Origin: Paragonimus westermani
Taxonomy: Eukaryota; Platyhelminthes; Trematoda; Plagiorchiida; Troglotrematidae
DNA: 64,000 nucleotides
Reading direction: 5' to 3'
Assembly (NCBI GenBank): GCA_008508345.1
Contig: QNGE01000943.1
Coordinates: 62,001-126,000 of the forward strand
The translations under genes were made by a program, and so were the position numbers. Positions 1 to 11,223 of the stretch are shown here, piece after piece. Each line of letters begins with the position of its first letter. Position 1 is the first letter of the stretch. The notes under the pieces are model-generated. The model saw only the letters and a list, made by a program, of their open reading frames with translations. It was not told where the DNA came from and ran no database searches.

Positions 1-1450
1 TGGCCAGGCTGAAGATTACGAGGGCGGCTGGCCCAGGTAACATTCCCCGGCAATTCTAAGACCATTTGTTGATGTATTGGCTGCTCCGTTGGCTAGTTCA
101 TTTAACGCATTTTTGCTGAAGCCAAACTACCCGTGAGATGGAAGATGGTCGTCGTGAAATTGATACAACAGGCGGCAGTAGAAGAGAGGCCTCAAACTAC
201 AGGCCTGCCGGCATTACGTCAGCTATCTCAAGAGAGCCCAAACCCACCTTAATGGACAAGACAGCGCAGCAACCCACCGATTATAGACTGGCGGCGGTCT
301 AACGGTGTGTTTTTGTAGGTAAAAGATTTTACTTTTCCAACTTGTTAGCTTTTTTAGATGAAGCCATTCTACGGCCGAGAAACAGAGTTTGAGTTGAGGT
401 ATGCCATTCAGAATTTAAAAGTGCCTTCGACACCGTAACCTATGAACGTTCAATGTCAAAACTGGGGCGTTGAATGTGTCTTTCAAGTGAAGACGATCCT
501 ACAGGATATAAGTTTCTATGTGAGTGTGGGAGGATCCAAGTCGTACACCGCACACGCAACCACTGGTACTCCACAAGGATCACTTTTTGGTTCCCTGCTA
601 TTCCTGATATACATAAATGATTCGGCGAAGAGAATCAGCAGTCCCCGCTACATGTTCGCGGGCGTGGAACGCATGAGACATCCGGACGAGTCTTTGATGC
701 AATGAGACTTCGATGAAGTTTATCAGCGGGTATTCGACTGGGAGATGCCATTGAATTTTGCGAAGTCTATACAACCTGCGAGAGTAAATACCGGGGACTT
801 TTCAAATGGATGGAAAGGTCAGGGCATCCTGTGCTCATACAGAAAACAGCTGAGGTGGCGGATCTGAGAATTCGGGTCACTGGAGATTTCACGTTGTTAA
901 TTCGGTGTATGGTTACAGCCCGCAAGACAAATCAGACACCTCTCCACCCAAAAAAGGGATAGCCATAGAGAAACTCAGTGCTCTCATGTCCGTGTACATG
1001 ACCTAGGTGAGGCCACCTGTAAAAAATTGCATGAAGGCCTGGGTCCCTATTTGTTCAAGAATATTAAGGTCCTAGAAAGGGGTGCAAAATAGTTCAAAAA
1101 AGTTTCGTGGAATTTCAGGGAGTGGACAACTACCGCAGAATAAAACATCAGACTTATTTCCCAGAGGGAAGACAATAAAGAGGGGATCTCACAGGAATCT
1201 TCAAAATTCTGGGCAGGTTGCCTGGGGAAGGAAAGCGGCTGCATACTTGCAGCGAAACCATGCCGATCAGGGAGACAACAGTTGAGGGTTGTGCGGGAAA
1301 GAGCTAGAAATTGAATCCGGACCAACTTTTTTCCATCATAGCTATGAGGAGTGGAAACAACTTACCGTCCGAGGTGACATCGGTCACCATGCTCAATGAC
1401 TTTAAGCGCAAGCTTCCTGCATAATGGTTGGCAGTATCTCTACATACTGA
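1..1450 (+). mobile_element. non-LTR retrotransposon relic, CR1/Jockey-like RT 3' half
   Basis: Translated pieces in several frames follow the order of a LINE reverse transcriptase. Near 160-225 there is a GGS-R-EASNYRP block. Near 410-440 there is an FDTV-like block (RT domain A). At 568-640 there is TGTPQGSLFGSLLFLIYIND, the RT domain B signature. At about 700-900 there are the D-x-W-x-x-x-x-N and RVTG-type blocks of the RT thumb. At 990-1090 there is C-x-x-A-W-x-P-Y followed by VLE-V-Q. At 1340-1420 there is a NNLPSEV...FKRKL-like C-terminus. The normal FADD site is damaged after YMFA. Frameshifts and stops interrupt every section, so this is a dead fragment whose 5' part lies outside the window. 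The family assignment (CR1/Jockey group) is inference from motif order. Confidence 0.72.
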
Positions 1451-1826
1451 GTAAGGACAAGGTGACCAGTATCTACTCAGTGTGAAATCAACCCTTTCAC
1501 TTTTCTCTTCTTCATCTTCGCCATGCTTCTTAGCTTTTCTTCTCTACGGACAATTTGCGCAATACTTCTGTGTTTCATCATTAGCCTTTTCTTAGCTGTT
1601 CTTTACCCAACGTTATGTGACGATTTTCATTGAATACATACTTTCACGTCAATTACTGGAGTTCAGGTTGTATATTTTTTGATACGGCACGTAATTCTAA
1701 TACGAGCATGTGGTTGTCGGTCGTTCGCTGTGTTCTGCTTAATTCAGAACTAAGGGATATTGGTCACACGTTAAGTTTTATCTATTCAAGAAAAATCACA
1801 TTGGCGTCGCGCAGTCTTGAATAACG
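1451..1826. other. no gene recognised
   Basis: This stretch lies between the non-LTR relic and the gag start of the gypsy relic. It could contain the remains of that element's 5' LTR and leader, but I see no second copy of it in the window to define an LTR. Confidence 0.4.
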
Positions 1827-2402
1827 ATGGATCCTATACATCTGGAAACTTTGGACTTTCGTTCATCCCTTCGTGACATTGAGAATTATTTTGAACGATT
1901 TAAACCATGGAGTAGGACCGCGTCTAGCCTAAATGAGGTGACAAAATCTAAATTTCTCCCCTCAAGAATAGAAAAAGAAACCTGTCGTCTTCTGGAGAAT
2001 CTATCCCACCTAGATTCACCGAGGGACCTCCCATATAAAAACAAAGAAAATACTGCACGGTCACGTCACCCCTGTAAATTTTGAGATCGCCAAACGAACC
2101 AATTTCAATATCATGCAGCGTCAACCTAATCAGTCAGTCCGTGACCTTATTCTCCAGATTCAAATTCAGGTAGCGCGATGTGGTTTCGGTGACCAATTGG
2201 AGGTCCAACCTCGTGACCGGCTAATTGCCAGCAATAATGCTAAAGATATACATAGACAACGACTGCCACCCCAAAATCTACGCATCAAAATACCAAAGTC
2301 GTCTGTGAGCAGTACAAAGACGTTAACAATACAGCTCAGAGTGGAAGTTCTAGTGAGACCCCAGTCCTGCTTGAATCGGTGAAAAATCGATCTACAGAGC
2401 AC
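1827..2402 (+). pseudogene. gag relic of the CsRn1-like element
   Basis: The open segment beginning MDPIHLETLDFRSSLRDIE (1827-2084) encodes a capsid-type helical protein. It ends at a stop after a short frameshift-prone section reading close to HVTPVNFEIA. The same protein appears to resume at 2113 with MQRQPNQSVRDLILQIQ...CGFGDQLEVQPRDRLI, a typical gypsy capsid block with the D-x-L-I motif. The Cys/His zinc-binding segment expected next is not intact; only scattered Cys codons are seen around 2470-2510. The function would have been assembly of the intracellular virus-like particle. Confidence 0.6.
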
Positions 2403-3202
2403 ATCACTTTGTGGCCATTCAATTTAGCCCTTAAATATGGTTCTTGACCAGTATCCTACAAGTCTTCACATCAGACGATTTGTGCCTCCTGCGACAAGAA
2501 ACGTTCCAGATACACATGAATACACCGCAGCTCTTTACGCCACACTTGTTGGAAACGAGGTTATTTACAAAGTGTCTGTAAGTCGAACAGAAATTATCAA
2601 CTTGTAGAAACCGGGCAAAATGAATTTGATGCTACATGTGATAAGATGGAATCCTTCACTGTGACACTTGATCCATCCCCTTCAGAGCATTTATTTCGCA
2701 CTATTTTACAGCACTTGGCACGAGGCGTGATTCTGCTATTGACACTGAGAGTATAGAATCCATAGTACCATAAAGACATCTATCACAGTTCTATCCAAAT
2801 CACACACTACACCCTAGTTCTGTAACCACACGAGGTACAGCTGGTCATTTCATTCCTGTTTTGGGTACACTCACTATTCCGATCTTTAAGGAACAATCCG
2901 AGTCAACTGATCACAACTTTGTTGTTACTCATCATGGCCGATGCATTTTGGGGCTATAGGTTTCAAAAATGCTTCATATCCAGGTTTCCTTGCTTCCACC
3001 ACCGAGTGATTCTACAAACTTGAAAGACCTCAGTCCCAAATGCTGGAAGGCTACAGGCAGCATGAAGTAACCTTCAGTTAAAGTGGAAATAACTGGTGGT
3101 CCGGTTTTTTCTAAAACAGACTCTGTGAACCGGTAATTAAGGTGCTCAACGAGCTGACAAAAAAGTGTCATTGAGCCTGATGATTCACCTTCTAGAGCCA
3201 CG

Positions 3203-4320
3203 CCCGTCATGACACCCTTGAAGTCTGATGGGAAAACTCCGCGTATATGTGACGATTATCGACTTATTGTAAATCGACGCCTTGAGCAATATGCATTTAC
3301 CACTGCTGAACGTGAGGACATTCTGAACAAACTTTATGGATCCAAAGTTTTCTCCAAGAATGACTTGAAGGACGCATATCTACGCATTCCTTTGGATAAA
3401 GCATCAACGCCGATAACAGCAACCAATACACCTAATGGGCCTTTTCAACACCGATTTCTGCCGTTTGGATTTAGTAACTCTCCTGCTATCTTTCAGCAGG
3501 TAATGAGCAATATTGTGAAAAGTATGGATGATGTTGAAGTTTATCACGACGATGTCATCGTACATGCTCCAGACAAGTTAACCAATGATTCTCGTCTTTT
3601 GAAACTACTCAAACAGTTTTTTCACAAAAACTGCTGTTAATGCAAATAAATGCACTTCCGCTGTAAGCACTTTTGAATGTCTCCGTTGCGTACTTGGTAG
3701 TAACGGATTCAAACCTGATGCTAAACGTCAAGACCCATTAGTTAATGCACCTTCACCCACAAACCTATCCGAATTGCGCTCTGTGTTAGGCGCTTTGCAG
3801 TACTATTCCCGTCCCATTCCAAATTCTCTCATCTTGCTGAATAGTTTATTCCAGTTGTTTCTGAGAAACAGTTAACGCATGGACTCTAACGCACAAACGA
3901 TGCGTACGTTCATTGTCGATGTTGTTGTCATATGATGCCATTCTTTGTCCGTTTTCTCTTGAAACTATGCCTGTGTAGGTTACCGATGCTCCTCCAGTTA
4001 GAATCAGAGCTGTGATTGAGCGGGACGACAAACCAGTCAACTCAATCCAGCAGAAAGGGGTTATGCTCAGACACACCGTGATGCACTGGCGACATACTGG
4101 GCGGTAGAGCGGCTTCATGAGTATCTATTTAGGATACCGTTCAAAAAAGTATCGTATCATGAAGTGCTGAAATTCATCTATAATCCTGACACATCACTGG
4201 CACCTTCATCTGCAATCATGGCTCAAAGATGCGGCATAGCACTCAGTGCATAGGGCTATACCATAGTGCACAAATCAGCCAGACAAGCCAAACCCGTGGA
4301 CTGCTTGTCACGTGTTCCAT
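3203..4320 (+). pseudogene. reverse transcriptase and RNase H relic (gypsy)
   Basis: The open segment 3209-3640 (143 codons) contains CDDYR, the FSK-x-DLKDAY catalytic block, the LPFGFSNSPAIFQQVM block and YHDD, a variant of the YxDD active site that keeps both aspartates. After 3640 the frame changes and the sequence reads through the thumb/connection (CTSAVSTFECLR and LRSVLGALQYYS). RNase H-like sequence follows at about 3965-4260, with a TDA-like site, a Q-THREAL-like block and FIYNPD. It ends in HKSARQAKPVDCLSRVPY at 4267-4320, the standard ADxLSR boundary of gypsy RNase H. Several frameshifts and stops make it non-functional. Confidence 0.75.
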
Positions 4321-4502
4321 ATATATCTCAGCAAACTTCCAGTAATGATTGTCTTCTAGTCCATCCTCCGCCGGTTAGCCGAACAGAGTTGATTTGCGAT
4401 CTCAATCCATGTTCGAAAAATACACGGAAGAACATCATGACATTAGAAAATTGCTATCAAACTTGGATGGTGAAATTTTCAGCCAATAAATCCACTATCG
4501 AC

Positions 4503-4711
4503 GAGTAGTCGGAGATTTGATTTATTTTCAAGTTAAACATCACCCACATTTGATTGCAGTTTTTGCATTCAGATAAACTTACAAGAAAGTAACTCAAGTC
4601 TGGTGCTTCTTTTAGAATGAGACTGACTGGAAAGTCTATGTGAATGCGGAAGCTGCGATCGAATGTGAGTGATGGTCAACTTGAAAATAAACCAAATTCT
4701 CGACTAGTCAT
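4503..4711. repeat. inverted repeat built from two SINE tails
   Basis: The left arm (about 4503-4590) and right arm (about 4625-4711) are imperfect reverse complements of each other. Each matches the 3' half of the tRNA-derived SINE found at 4860, 10062, 16215 and 37412. The outer ends read tagtcggagatttg and caaattctcgacta. The RNA could fold into a long hairpin. It is probably two SINE tails inserted head to head, but a small foldback element cannot be excluded. Confidence 0.65.
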
Positions 4712-4859
4712 CAGCAATCTAACATATCGCCTTGCGGGTTTAATGAGATCGGAGATTTCGACCTATCTTGGAAGTCCTAATTGCGGGTCTATCGATTGGG
4801 GTTACCAAGACAGTTACTGTGCCCCCTGTTGAGACGATTGAGCAATCTGATCATTGTTC

Positions 4860-5123
4860 ACAAGCGAGAGTGGTTGAGCGTTCTGACTTGATAATTCGGT
4901 CGTGACTAATGTGAGGTCAATGGCGCAGTGGTCAACACGGTTGCCTCATGATTAGAATGGCAAGAGTTCGAATCCCGGCCGTGGCAAGGGTATGCACTAC
5001 TGACGAGCACTAATGAGAGGAGAACTCGAATCTAGTGCTTCTTTTTGAAAGAGGCTGACTGGAAAGTTTAACTGAATGCGAAAGCTGCGATCAAATGTGG
5101 GTGATGTTGAACTTGAAAATCCA
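4860..5123 (+). mobile_element. tRNA-derived SINE
   Basis: An internal RNA polymerase III promoter is visible. An A-box tggcgcagtgg lies at about 4921-4931, and a B-box gttcgaatcc lies near 4967-4976, the spacing of a tRNA gene. The downstream body (tgcttc...gaaagaggctgactggaaag...gaatgcgaaagctgcgatcaaatgt) is shared with the copies at 10062-10262, 16215-16475 and 37412-37790. The shared sequence starts before the A-box, at about 4862 (gagtggttgagcg). The 3' end merges with the non-LTR fragment that begins near 5128. The acceptor stem and anticodon arm are not those of a functional tRNA, so I call a SINE and not a tRNA gene. Confidence 0.75.
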
Positions 5124-5127
5124 ATGT

Positions 5128-5670
5128 CGTTGTGCATGGTGGCCATTTACCAGATGGCTTTATAAAGCTGGACGGTTACATCATATCAACCGCCAACTTA
5201 GTACGTGGCCTAGGTTCACGCTACTCAAACTCACTCAACTTTGCACAACATATACCTTTCCTAGTTGCTAAAACTAGACGGACGATAGGTAACATTAAAC
5301 ACTCATTCTTCCTACCTGCTGTAGATTACACCTTCATAAACTATGCGTACGCCTCCAGTTTGAGTACGGCACGTTCATATATGGCCACCTGCGCAAGTCT
5401 GATGGGGTAACTCTGGAAAGTCTCCAACGTACATTCACGAGAAGCTACTCGGATTATCCATCCCATCTTAGCTACAGAGAACGTTGCCAGACGCTTGCAC
5501 CTGATACTCCTTGGTTTCGGCGACTCAAGCATAACGTTGTACTCGTGTATAACCTGGTACACGACAATGAATTCACCATCAGCTTCGCGAATCGCTTATA
5601 ACACAGGTCGAAGTATAACCTCAGCAACAAGGAATTCACTTTGGCAGTTTTTAGAACTCAGAAAGAAATG
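5128..5670 (+). mobile_element. non-LTR retrotransposon 3' fragment
   Basis: Two frames carry the end of a LINE ORF2. At 5145-5340 one frame reads LDGYIISTANLVRG, then LNFAQHIPFLVAKTRRTIG and KHSFFLPAVDYT. From about 5361 another frame reads YGTFIYGHLRKSDGVTLESL, then QRTFTRSY, HLSYRERCQ, WFRRLKHNVVLVYNLVH. This is the post-RT segment of CR1/Jockey-type proteins (the LE-x-x-QRR-x-T, LSY-x-ER and RRL-x-x-x-LV-x-x-Y blocks). One frameshift near 5350 joins the halves. It is a 5'-truncated dead copy inserted inside the CsRn1-like relic. Confidence 0.7.
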
Positions 5671-7254
5671 CGTTCAATTGTTTCCTAGTGAAAAATGTCT
5701 ACCTTTGAAATAAAATTCCCTGTGCAATTACAGCAAGTAAGAACATATATCAGTTTAAACGAAGCTTAGAAACCTTTATAACAATAACGAAAAACATGTC
5801 CGTTTTCAAGCGCTACTTGTCTGAGGGCGATACTTTCGAATAAGGACCTAATAACATCTAAAGTGTATCCCTCTGTGTTGCGTGTATTACGTCACGCTCC
5901 CCTGGAACTTACCAGAACGATCAAGTTCAGGATAGAGCTTGTACACACTTATGCTTCTAGACTTTTCCGTGAACGACAAAAACATGTCTATAGTCAGCAT
6001 GCATAGGTATCAATATGCAGATGCCCGTTAGTACTAACCCAATCATCCTGATGCGCCCTTATTCCATACTTATTGATGGTTTGTGTGTGTGTGTGTTGTA
6101 AATCACTATGCAGAAGCTGGGCATGCTGGAGCTCTTCGAAAAAAAGAAACTCAGCCTGTTCGTCACGTGATTATATAGAAGTCTTGCGTCGCAACTCTTC
6201 CCTCTTCTACTCCTGATAGACCACCTGGCAACATCTTGGTGTTGTAGACCATTCTTCTCATTCTCTATACCCGCCGTACAGAGATAATCGATATCTAAAT
6301 TCGGCAGTAGCCGTATGCTAGTAAAGGCTGATAATCGATCTCCTTTTGCGTCATTCGATAACAACCGTTCACATGTGATATATATTTAACCAATTGACAC
6401 TGCTACTAACGTCATATAAAAGGTTATGTCAGTATATCACGTGTTCCATTGTTCGTTATAGCTCACAGTCAGTTTTACGTTCTCCCGTTTGTCGCGTGAT
6501 TTCGCTTTCCATTCCTGGTTTCACCGATATATTCCACGTTAGAAAACATTGCACCACCTTCGGACACTCAAACTCTCGTAATGGTTAAGCATATCGTGAG
6601 ATATTCGGAATACTTTGGAACTTGAGAAAAGAATGAAGTCCGGCCGAGAGGTCCATTCGTTTCCCCGTAAAAGTACATGCGTTCCCATCTTCCCCCATCC
6701 TCACGAAATATTCCGTAAATTTTTCCGGGACTATCTATACGGAAAAATGATGAAATTCTCTGATTATACATACCCCAGCCTCCGGGCACTTTTATTGCTC
6801 GACCTTTAATAATAGGCCGGTGGCCACCCTGTGGAGTGCCAATTAATGTAACAACTTATCTCTTTTTTTCGAATTTCAGATATTCTAATCGCCATCGTCT
6901 CAGAAGTAGGTATCTCAAATGTTTATTCTCGAAGTGGAATTTTTTCTCCATATAATGTTTGTTTTGTTGGTCTACTCAGACAGCTGAATCGTTGTACAAT
7001 TTACAATTGTCGTGTTTAAATGTGTATATGGCTTTAAAATATGTACGTCGCTCACGCTCTTCCGAGCGTGTTCCTCACAAGTGTGCCAAAAAATATTCTC
7101 CTATTAGTATTATACTCAACCTTAATTTCCATCCATTCTTAGTGCACTACGACGTAGTTGGATCCCACGAGTCAGATAAGAATTCCCTAAATTTTATGCG
7201 CGTGGGAAAGAATCATCATTCACTCCAGATAGATTATCGTGCTTGAATGACGGA
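5671..7254. other. no gene recognised (inside the gypsy relic)
   Basis: This stretch separates the non-LTR fragment from the integrase block. It contains a short (TG)n microsatellite near 6080-6097. I see no conserved protein motif on either strand and no match to other repeats in the window. Confidence 0.4.
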
Positions 7255-8119
7255 ATTGTTAGTCCTCCAACTGTTCCATCTGCATTCCGGACATCTTGGA
7301 ATGGAAAAGGTGAAGTCTTAGGCCAGGTTAACGTGTTGGTGACCAGAGATTGACGCTGCTATTTATCGTCTGGCTAAAAGTTGCTCATCTTGCCATCACA
7401 ACTTCCACAATTCCCCGACCAACTGGACTCCATGGCCGATGTCAACTGAAGCCTGGCAACGGGTTCATGTGGATTATCGTGGTCCTTTTCTTGACAAGTA
7501 GTATGCGATAGTAGTATCTGTCTTCTATTTGAAATGGCCGGAAGCGGTATTCACAACAATGCTAACTGCAGAATTCATCCTGTACCAACTCAGAAGAACA
7601 TTCAGCAGAGAAGTTACCTCTAATGAGTTAGTGACTGACGACGGTACAAATTTCACTGCCAACCTTCTAGCTACTTGACTCAACGGCACTGGAGGCAAGC
7701 ATCTGTTTACTCCTGCCCCACATCCCTGCTTTGTTGGTCGGGCCGAAAACTTCGTTAAAACACTCAAAAGTGCCATAACCTCTCTTCTGTGTACCACATT
7801 CAGAGACCTTGAAAATGGTGTTGGCAACTTCTCGCTACAATATCGCAATGCTTGCCATTCCACTATACGTAAAAGTCCCGCCAGACTTTTTAAAGGAAGG
7901 TCTTTGAGGTCATATGTGATGTGTATTCATTCATCTGTAGTTTCTTTTCATCGTGGTAATGACATAAGACAGTCATCTGGTTTACTTCTAAACAATCTTG
8001 GTAAACGCTTATACGGAATTCTAAGTGTTGATGAGTTGGCTGTACATAATCAGCACGCGGATCAGATACGTCTTGAGGATACAGGTCAGTTCATAACAAA
8101 TTCTAGTGACTTCAGATAA
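7255..8119 (+). pseudogene. integrase and C-terminal tail relic (gypsy)
   Basis: The zinc-binding HHCC part is at 7268-7410 (LFHLHSGHLGMEKV, then C-x-x-C in CSSCHH). The core follows: W-x-R-VHVDYRGPF carries the first catalytic Asp at about 7470, and LVTDDGTNF at about 7625-7655 carries the second. The third acidic region reads HPCFVGRAENFVKTLKSAI, with the Glu retained but the usual SNGQAE damaged. Internal stops occur at about 7501 and 7676. From 7905 to 8119 an open tail reads YFHRGNDIR...LGKRLYGILSVDELAVHNQHADQIR, the post-integrase tail of this lineage. The stops make it inactive. Confidence 0.72.
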
Positions 8120-8604
8120 GCTAAAATTTATCCGCAGGAAGTGAATGCTGTCGTTGGCATACCGTTAATAAGTGGGTTTGGAATATCACGTCAGTGATTA
8201 TGGACTGAATATTCAGGAAAGTATGGAATATGCCTGTTGTGATGCGGGAAATTTTATTGTTTTAATGCATAAAATATTTTTATCAAGGACGCCGAAGAAT
8301 TACCCCAAGTTAATACTGAAATAGGCTCACGAGATAGTTGAAGTTTCGTGATCTGGTGGTTAGAAGGAATTAGCAAGGAACGATTAATAAAGATGCACCG
8401 TGTAAGATGTAGCTCATATTTCTTGAACTTTTGCGTTCGACATTCTCTGAAGTTGGTGCCGACAGTTGGTAAGTTCAAGTGATCATGACCATCCCCACGC
8501 GTAAATGGAAACCACTGAAATGTGGAAGCGCCGTGGGTAAGTGGATAAGGCTGCAGCAGATGACTTGTAAACATAATGTGGACGAAATTCGGCGTCATCT
8601 GCAT

Positions 8605-9556
8605 CCCAAGTAGCAAAACATTGCAGGGCCCACATGGGGCCCTTGCAGGCCACGGCGGGCCAAAGGGAGGTAAATTGCGGACACTGAGACTAGGGCTCCG
8701 CATGAACCTTGCACGGGCCACAGCGGGCCACAGATTTACTGCCGCTGCCCATGAAAAATATCGCAAACTATCCGTGATCGTGAGAAGTTTATTGGATAGT
8801 TTACACAAATTCATCGGAAACATACAGTTCGTTATGCACGTGTTCAGGAAATTTTGCCATCGACGTTGGGGCGACTGCACCACACTTCGATACACAGTGG
8901 GGAGACCTGCAGAGGAATGCAAGGGAAATGTGTAGCGAACAAAAGTGAATAATATTAACATCAGTTTTACGGATACATTTGAAATTCCATATCTACGAAA
9001 ATAATGGAGATGGAGCAAACAAGAAGCATAACAGTCTTACAGCATTCCTTCTGAGTATTGCAACAATACTACAGACATTTGCCTGTTCACTCTGGGTAAG
9101 CTTAACACAACCTCATTAGCTTGTGCAATATTCGAACACGAACCATAATAATACGTTTCATGGGTGGCTTTAAAATTCAACTCCTCAGTTAATAGTTAAC
9201 ACAGAAAAGAATGAAATAACCATCAGAAAGCACTCTCCGGTTGTGACATATGAGAATAATCAACTGCGTCTAATTTCTCACGTACTTCTGTGGAAGAGCA
9301 AAATTGTCCAAAATGCACACTTCTTATCGCAGCGAGCTCGAAAGATTAGCGATTAAAGTTGTCAGACTTTACGTTGTGATTTAAACAAATGTCACTGATT
9401 TCGCTGAAAAGGTGAATGCAGATTTCGAGGTGATGTTCATGAACATTTACCTTCGAGAGGATTATTTCATGGGATGTTTGTTTCGATTATTTTTCTCATG
9501 GCCCACCAACACCCGCAGGACTCCGTACAGTCGCGGTGGGCCATGTGCTACATGGG
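8605..9556. mobile_element. candidate non-autonomous DNA transposon with short TIRs
   Basis: The left end cccaagtagca (8605-8615) and the right end tgctacatggg (9546-9556) are inverted repeats matching at 10 of 11 bases. AT flanks both sides, a possible 2-bp target duplication. Just inside the ends lie GC-rich palindromic modules built on gggccc and ggcccac, including a gggcccacatggggccc hairpin near 8626 and a catggcccacc...ggtgggccatg hairpin at about 9498-9545. The interior has no transposase motif. The boundaries are inferred from one locus and its near-identical duplicate, so they are not independently confirmed. Confidence 0.45.
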
Positions 9557-10061
9557 ATAGAGTATATACCGCTCACTGTTATCAGGCGCAAGCTGATTTG
9601 GCATTAAGGTAATAAAGAATTTGGCAAATTTTTGCAGATGCATCACCACTGAGGAGATGGAATTTCATGTGTTTGCAGAAAAGCAAAGAGGTTTAGCACG
9701 AAGTGAACCAGTGCACCGTATGAAGCACCTCGAAGTGACCCGTTCGACGGTCAGTTTACGTGTACCCTACGGTCACAACGCCACGACCTATGGTTGGACA
9801 AACTGACGTCTATGCACGACGGTCAGCCTACGTGCACCAAACAGTCACAAGGTCACGAACCTACAGCCATGACGTGAAAACGATATTATTATATATCATT
9901 ATCTGGAATATTCTGTGAGAATTCAGGAAGCCACTTGCTGTGGGACCAAATATTTTTACAGCGGAACGCCAGCTACCACATAAGCTCAACGGCATTCGCA
10001 CTCACGTGATCATATTTCAAGCGTCCACTGCCTGAATTCTTGCTCAAACCAAGCACGTACN

Positions 10062-10262
10062 CCAGCCTCTTTCGAAAAGAAGCACTAGACTCGAGTTTCG
10101 CTCTTATTAGAGCTCGTCAGTAGTGCATATGCTTGCCACGGCCGGGATTTGAACTCCGGCCATTCCAATCATGAGGCAACCGTGTTAACCACTGCGCCAT
10201 TGACCTCACATTAGGCACGACCGGATTACCAAATCTGAACGCTCAACCACTCCCGCTTGTAG
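10062..10262 (-). mobile_element. tRNA-derived SINE, truncated at an ambiguous base
   Basis: On the minus strand the sequence reads through an A-box (tggcgcagtgg, about 10190-10200) and a B-box (gttcaaatcc, about 10144-10153), then the shared body, and stops abruptly at the single n at 10061. The duplicate at 16215-16475 has the complete tail, so the truncation is tied to the 491-bp length difference between the two copies. Confidence 0.7.
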
Positions 10263-11165
10263 TTCAGTGGATGGAGAAATCAATTTTCCACCACATTGAC
10301 ATTGATCAACGCGCCTATTCGAAACTCGTTATGTGTTTTCGCTTTAACATTTTATAAACCGGTAAACGGACTACAAGTTATTGACCTTGTTTTCTGGCCA
10401 TTGAATTAGTGAACAATCAAAAGCAATTCTCTCAATTTTGTTTATGGTGCAGAACTTTACGAATCCAGTCTTATCATTCGCAAGTTTGTTCACATTTTTA
10501 AGGTCAGCTGAGTAGAAGCTCACACTCGATGTAGACGAATGCAAACATCAATCAGGGGAGAAGTTTAGAAGGTGCGCGAGTGGCTGGGAATCCATATGGA
10601 TTATAGAGAGCTGGAGTGTTTGCATCCTGCCTCTGCGGATGCACCCTAGGGTGCAGGAGACAAACCTGAGTCCACTGCCCATATGAGCAAAAGACGGTCG
10701 TGCTGCATTGTAGCACGATCGTATTTTGAGAGTCTCAACTGAACATCTGTAAGTCACTCAAAAGACGGTCGTAAGCCTTATTCAGTTAAGAACACTTGTC
10801 GGCTTCGCTCTTAATTGACCTCATTAACGATTTCGTCTAGTTTTCAAGCTTTATTTCAACCAAAGCACGCCTTCGTGCAGCGTAATCGCGGTTACGCTGC
10901 ACAGAGGCGTGGGCCAATTATCGCGATAATTCACCCACATTTTAGAAACAATGCCAGTGAAGGCCGTAAACATTTAATACAGATTCGTGAAATGTACAGA
11001 CTGCAGCAATATTTAATCATCAGGTGAATGTTTTTCTCCAACACCATGGCGTTGAAGACTTAATCCCGTTTTTTCCACTGTCTGGCTTCTGCTTATTGGG
11101 CCGAACCTCAACCCTTCCAAAGGGGCTGCAGCGCAGGGCGCCCCATCGAAAAGGTGGAGGCTGAG

Positions 11166-11223
11166 TCAATGGTATTTGAGTCTGCTAACCATGGTTAGCA
11201 AACTCCGAATCACATACCATTGA
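11166..11223. repeat. nested palindrome
   Basis: An 18-base perfect palindrome, tgctaaccatggttagca (11183-11200), sits inside an outer 10-base inverted repeat, tcaatggtat (11166-11175) and ataccattga (11214-11223). It could extrude a cruciform. It lies beside a GC-rich stretch (11100-11160) that looks repetitive. No protein-binding role is known to me. Confidence 0.7.

Larger units (their letters stand above)
1827..8119 (+). mobile_element. CsRn1/Boudicca-like Ty3/gypsy LTR retrotransposon relic, internally interrupted
   Basis: Three blocks on the same strand occur in retrotransposon order: gag (1827-2402), RT plus RNase H (3203-4320) and integrase plus C-terminal tail (7255-8119). About 2.9 kb separates the end of RNase H from the integrase zinc-binding region, where an intact element would need only a few hundred bases. 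That gap is filled by an inverted SINE tail, a SINE, a non-LTR fragment and unassigned DNA. No flanking LTR pair could be defined. The family call rests on the gag N-terminus (MDP-x-x-L-x-x-LDF-x-SSL-x-DIE), the RT and the post-integrase tail, which resemble elements known from Clonorchis and Schistosoma. Every domain has stops or frameshifts, so it is inactive. Confidence 0.65.

Noticed and set aside
4921..4976. A tRNA gene on the plus strand (and its counterparts on minus at 10190 and 16400)
   Set aside because: A- and B-boxes are present, but the arms do not pair into a cloverleaf and the same sequence recurs with a common non-tRNA body, so it is a SINE.
8254..9018. 254-codon minus-strand frame, repeated at 13976-14740
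   Set aside because: No recognisable domain. It overlaps the candidate TIR element and its GC-rich hairpins, where low stop density is expected. The second copy is not independent evidence.
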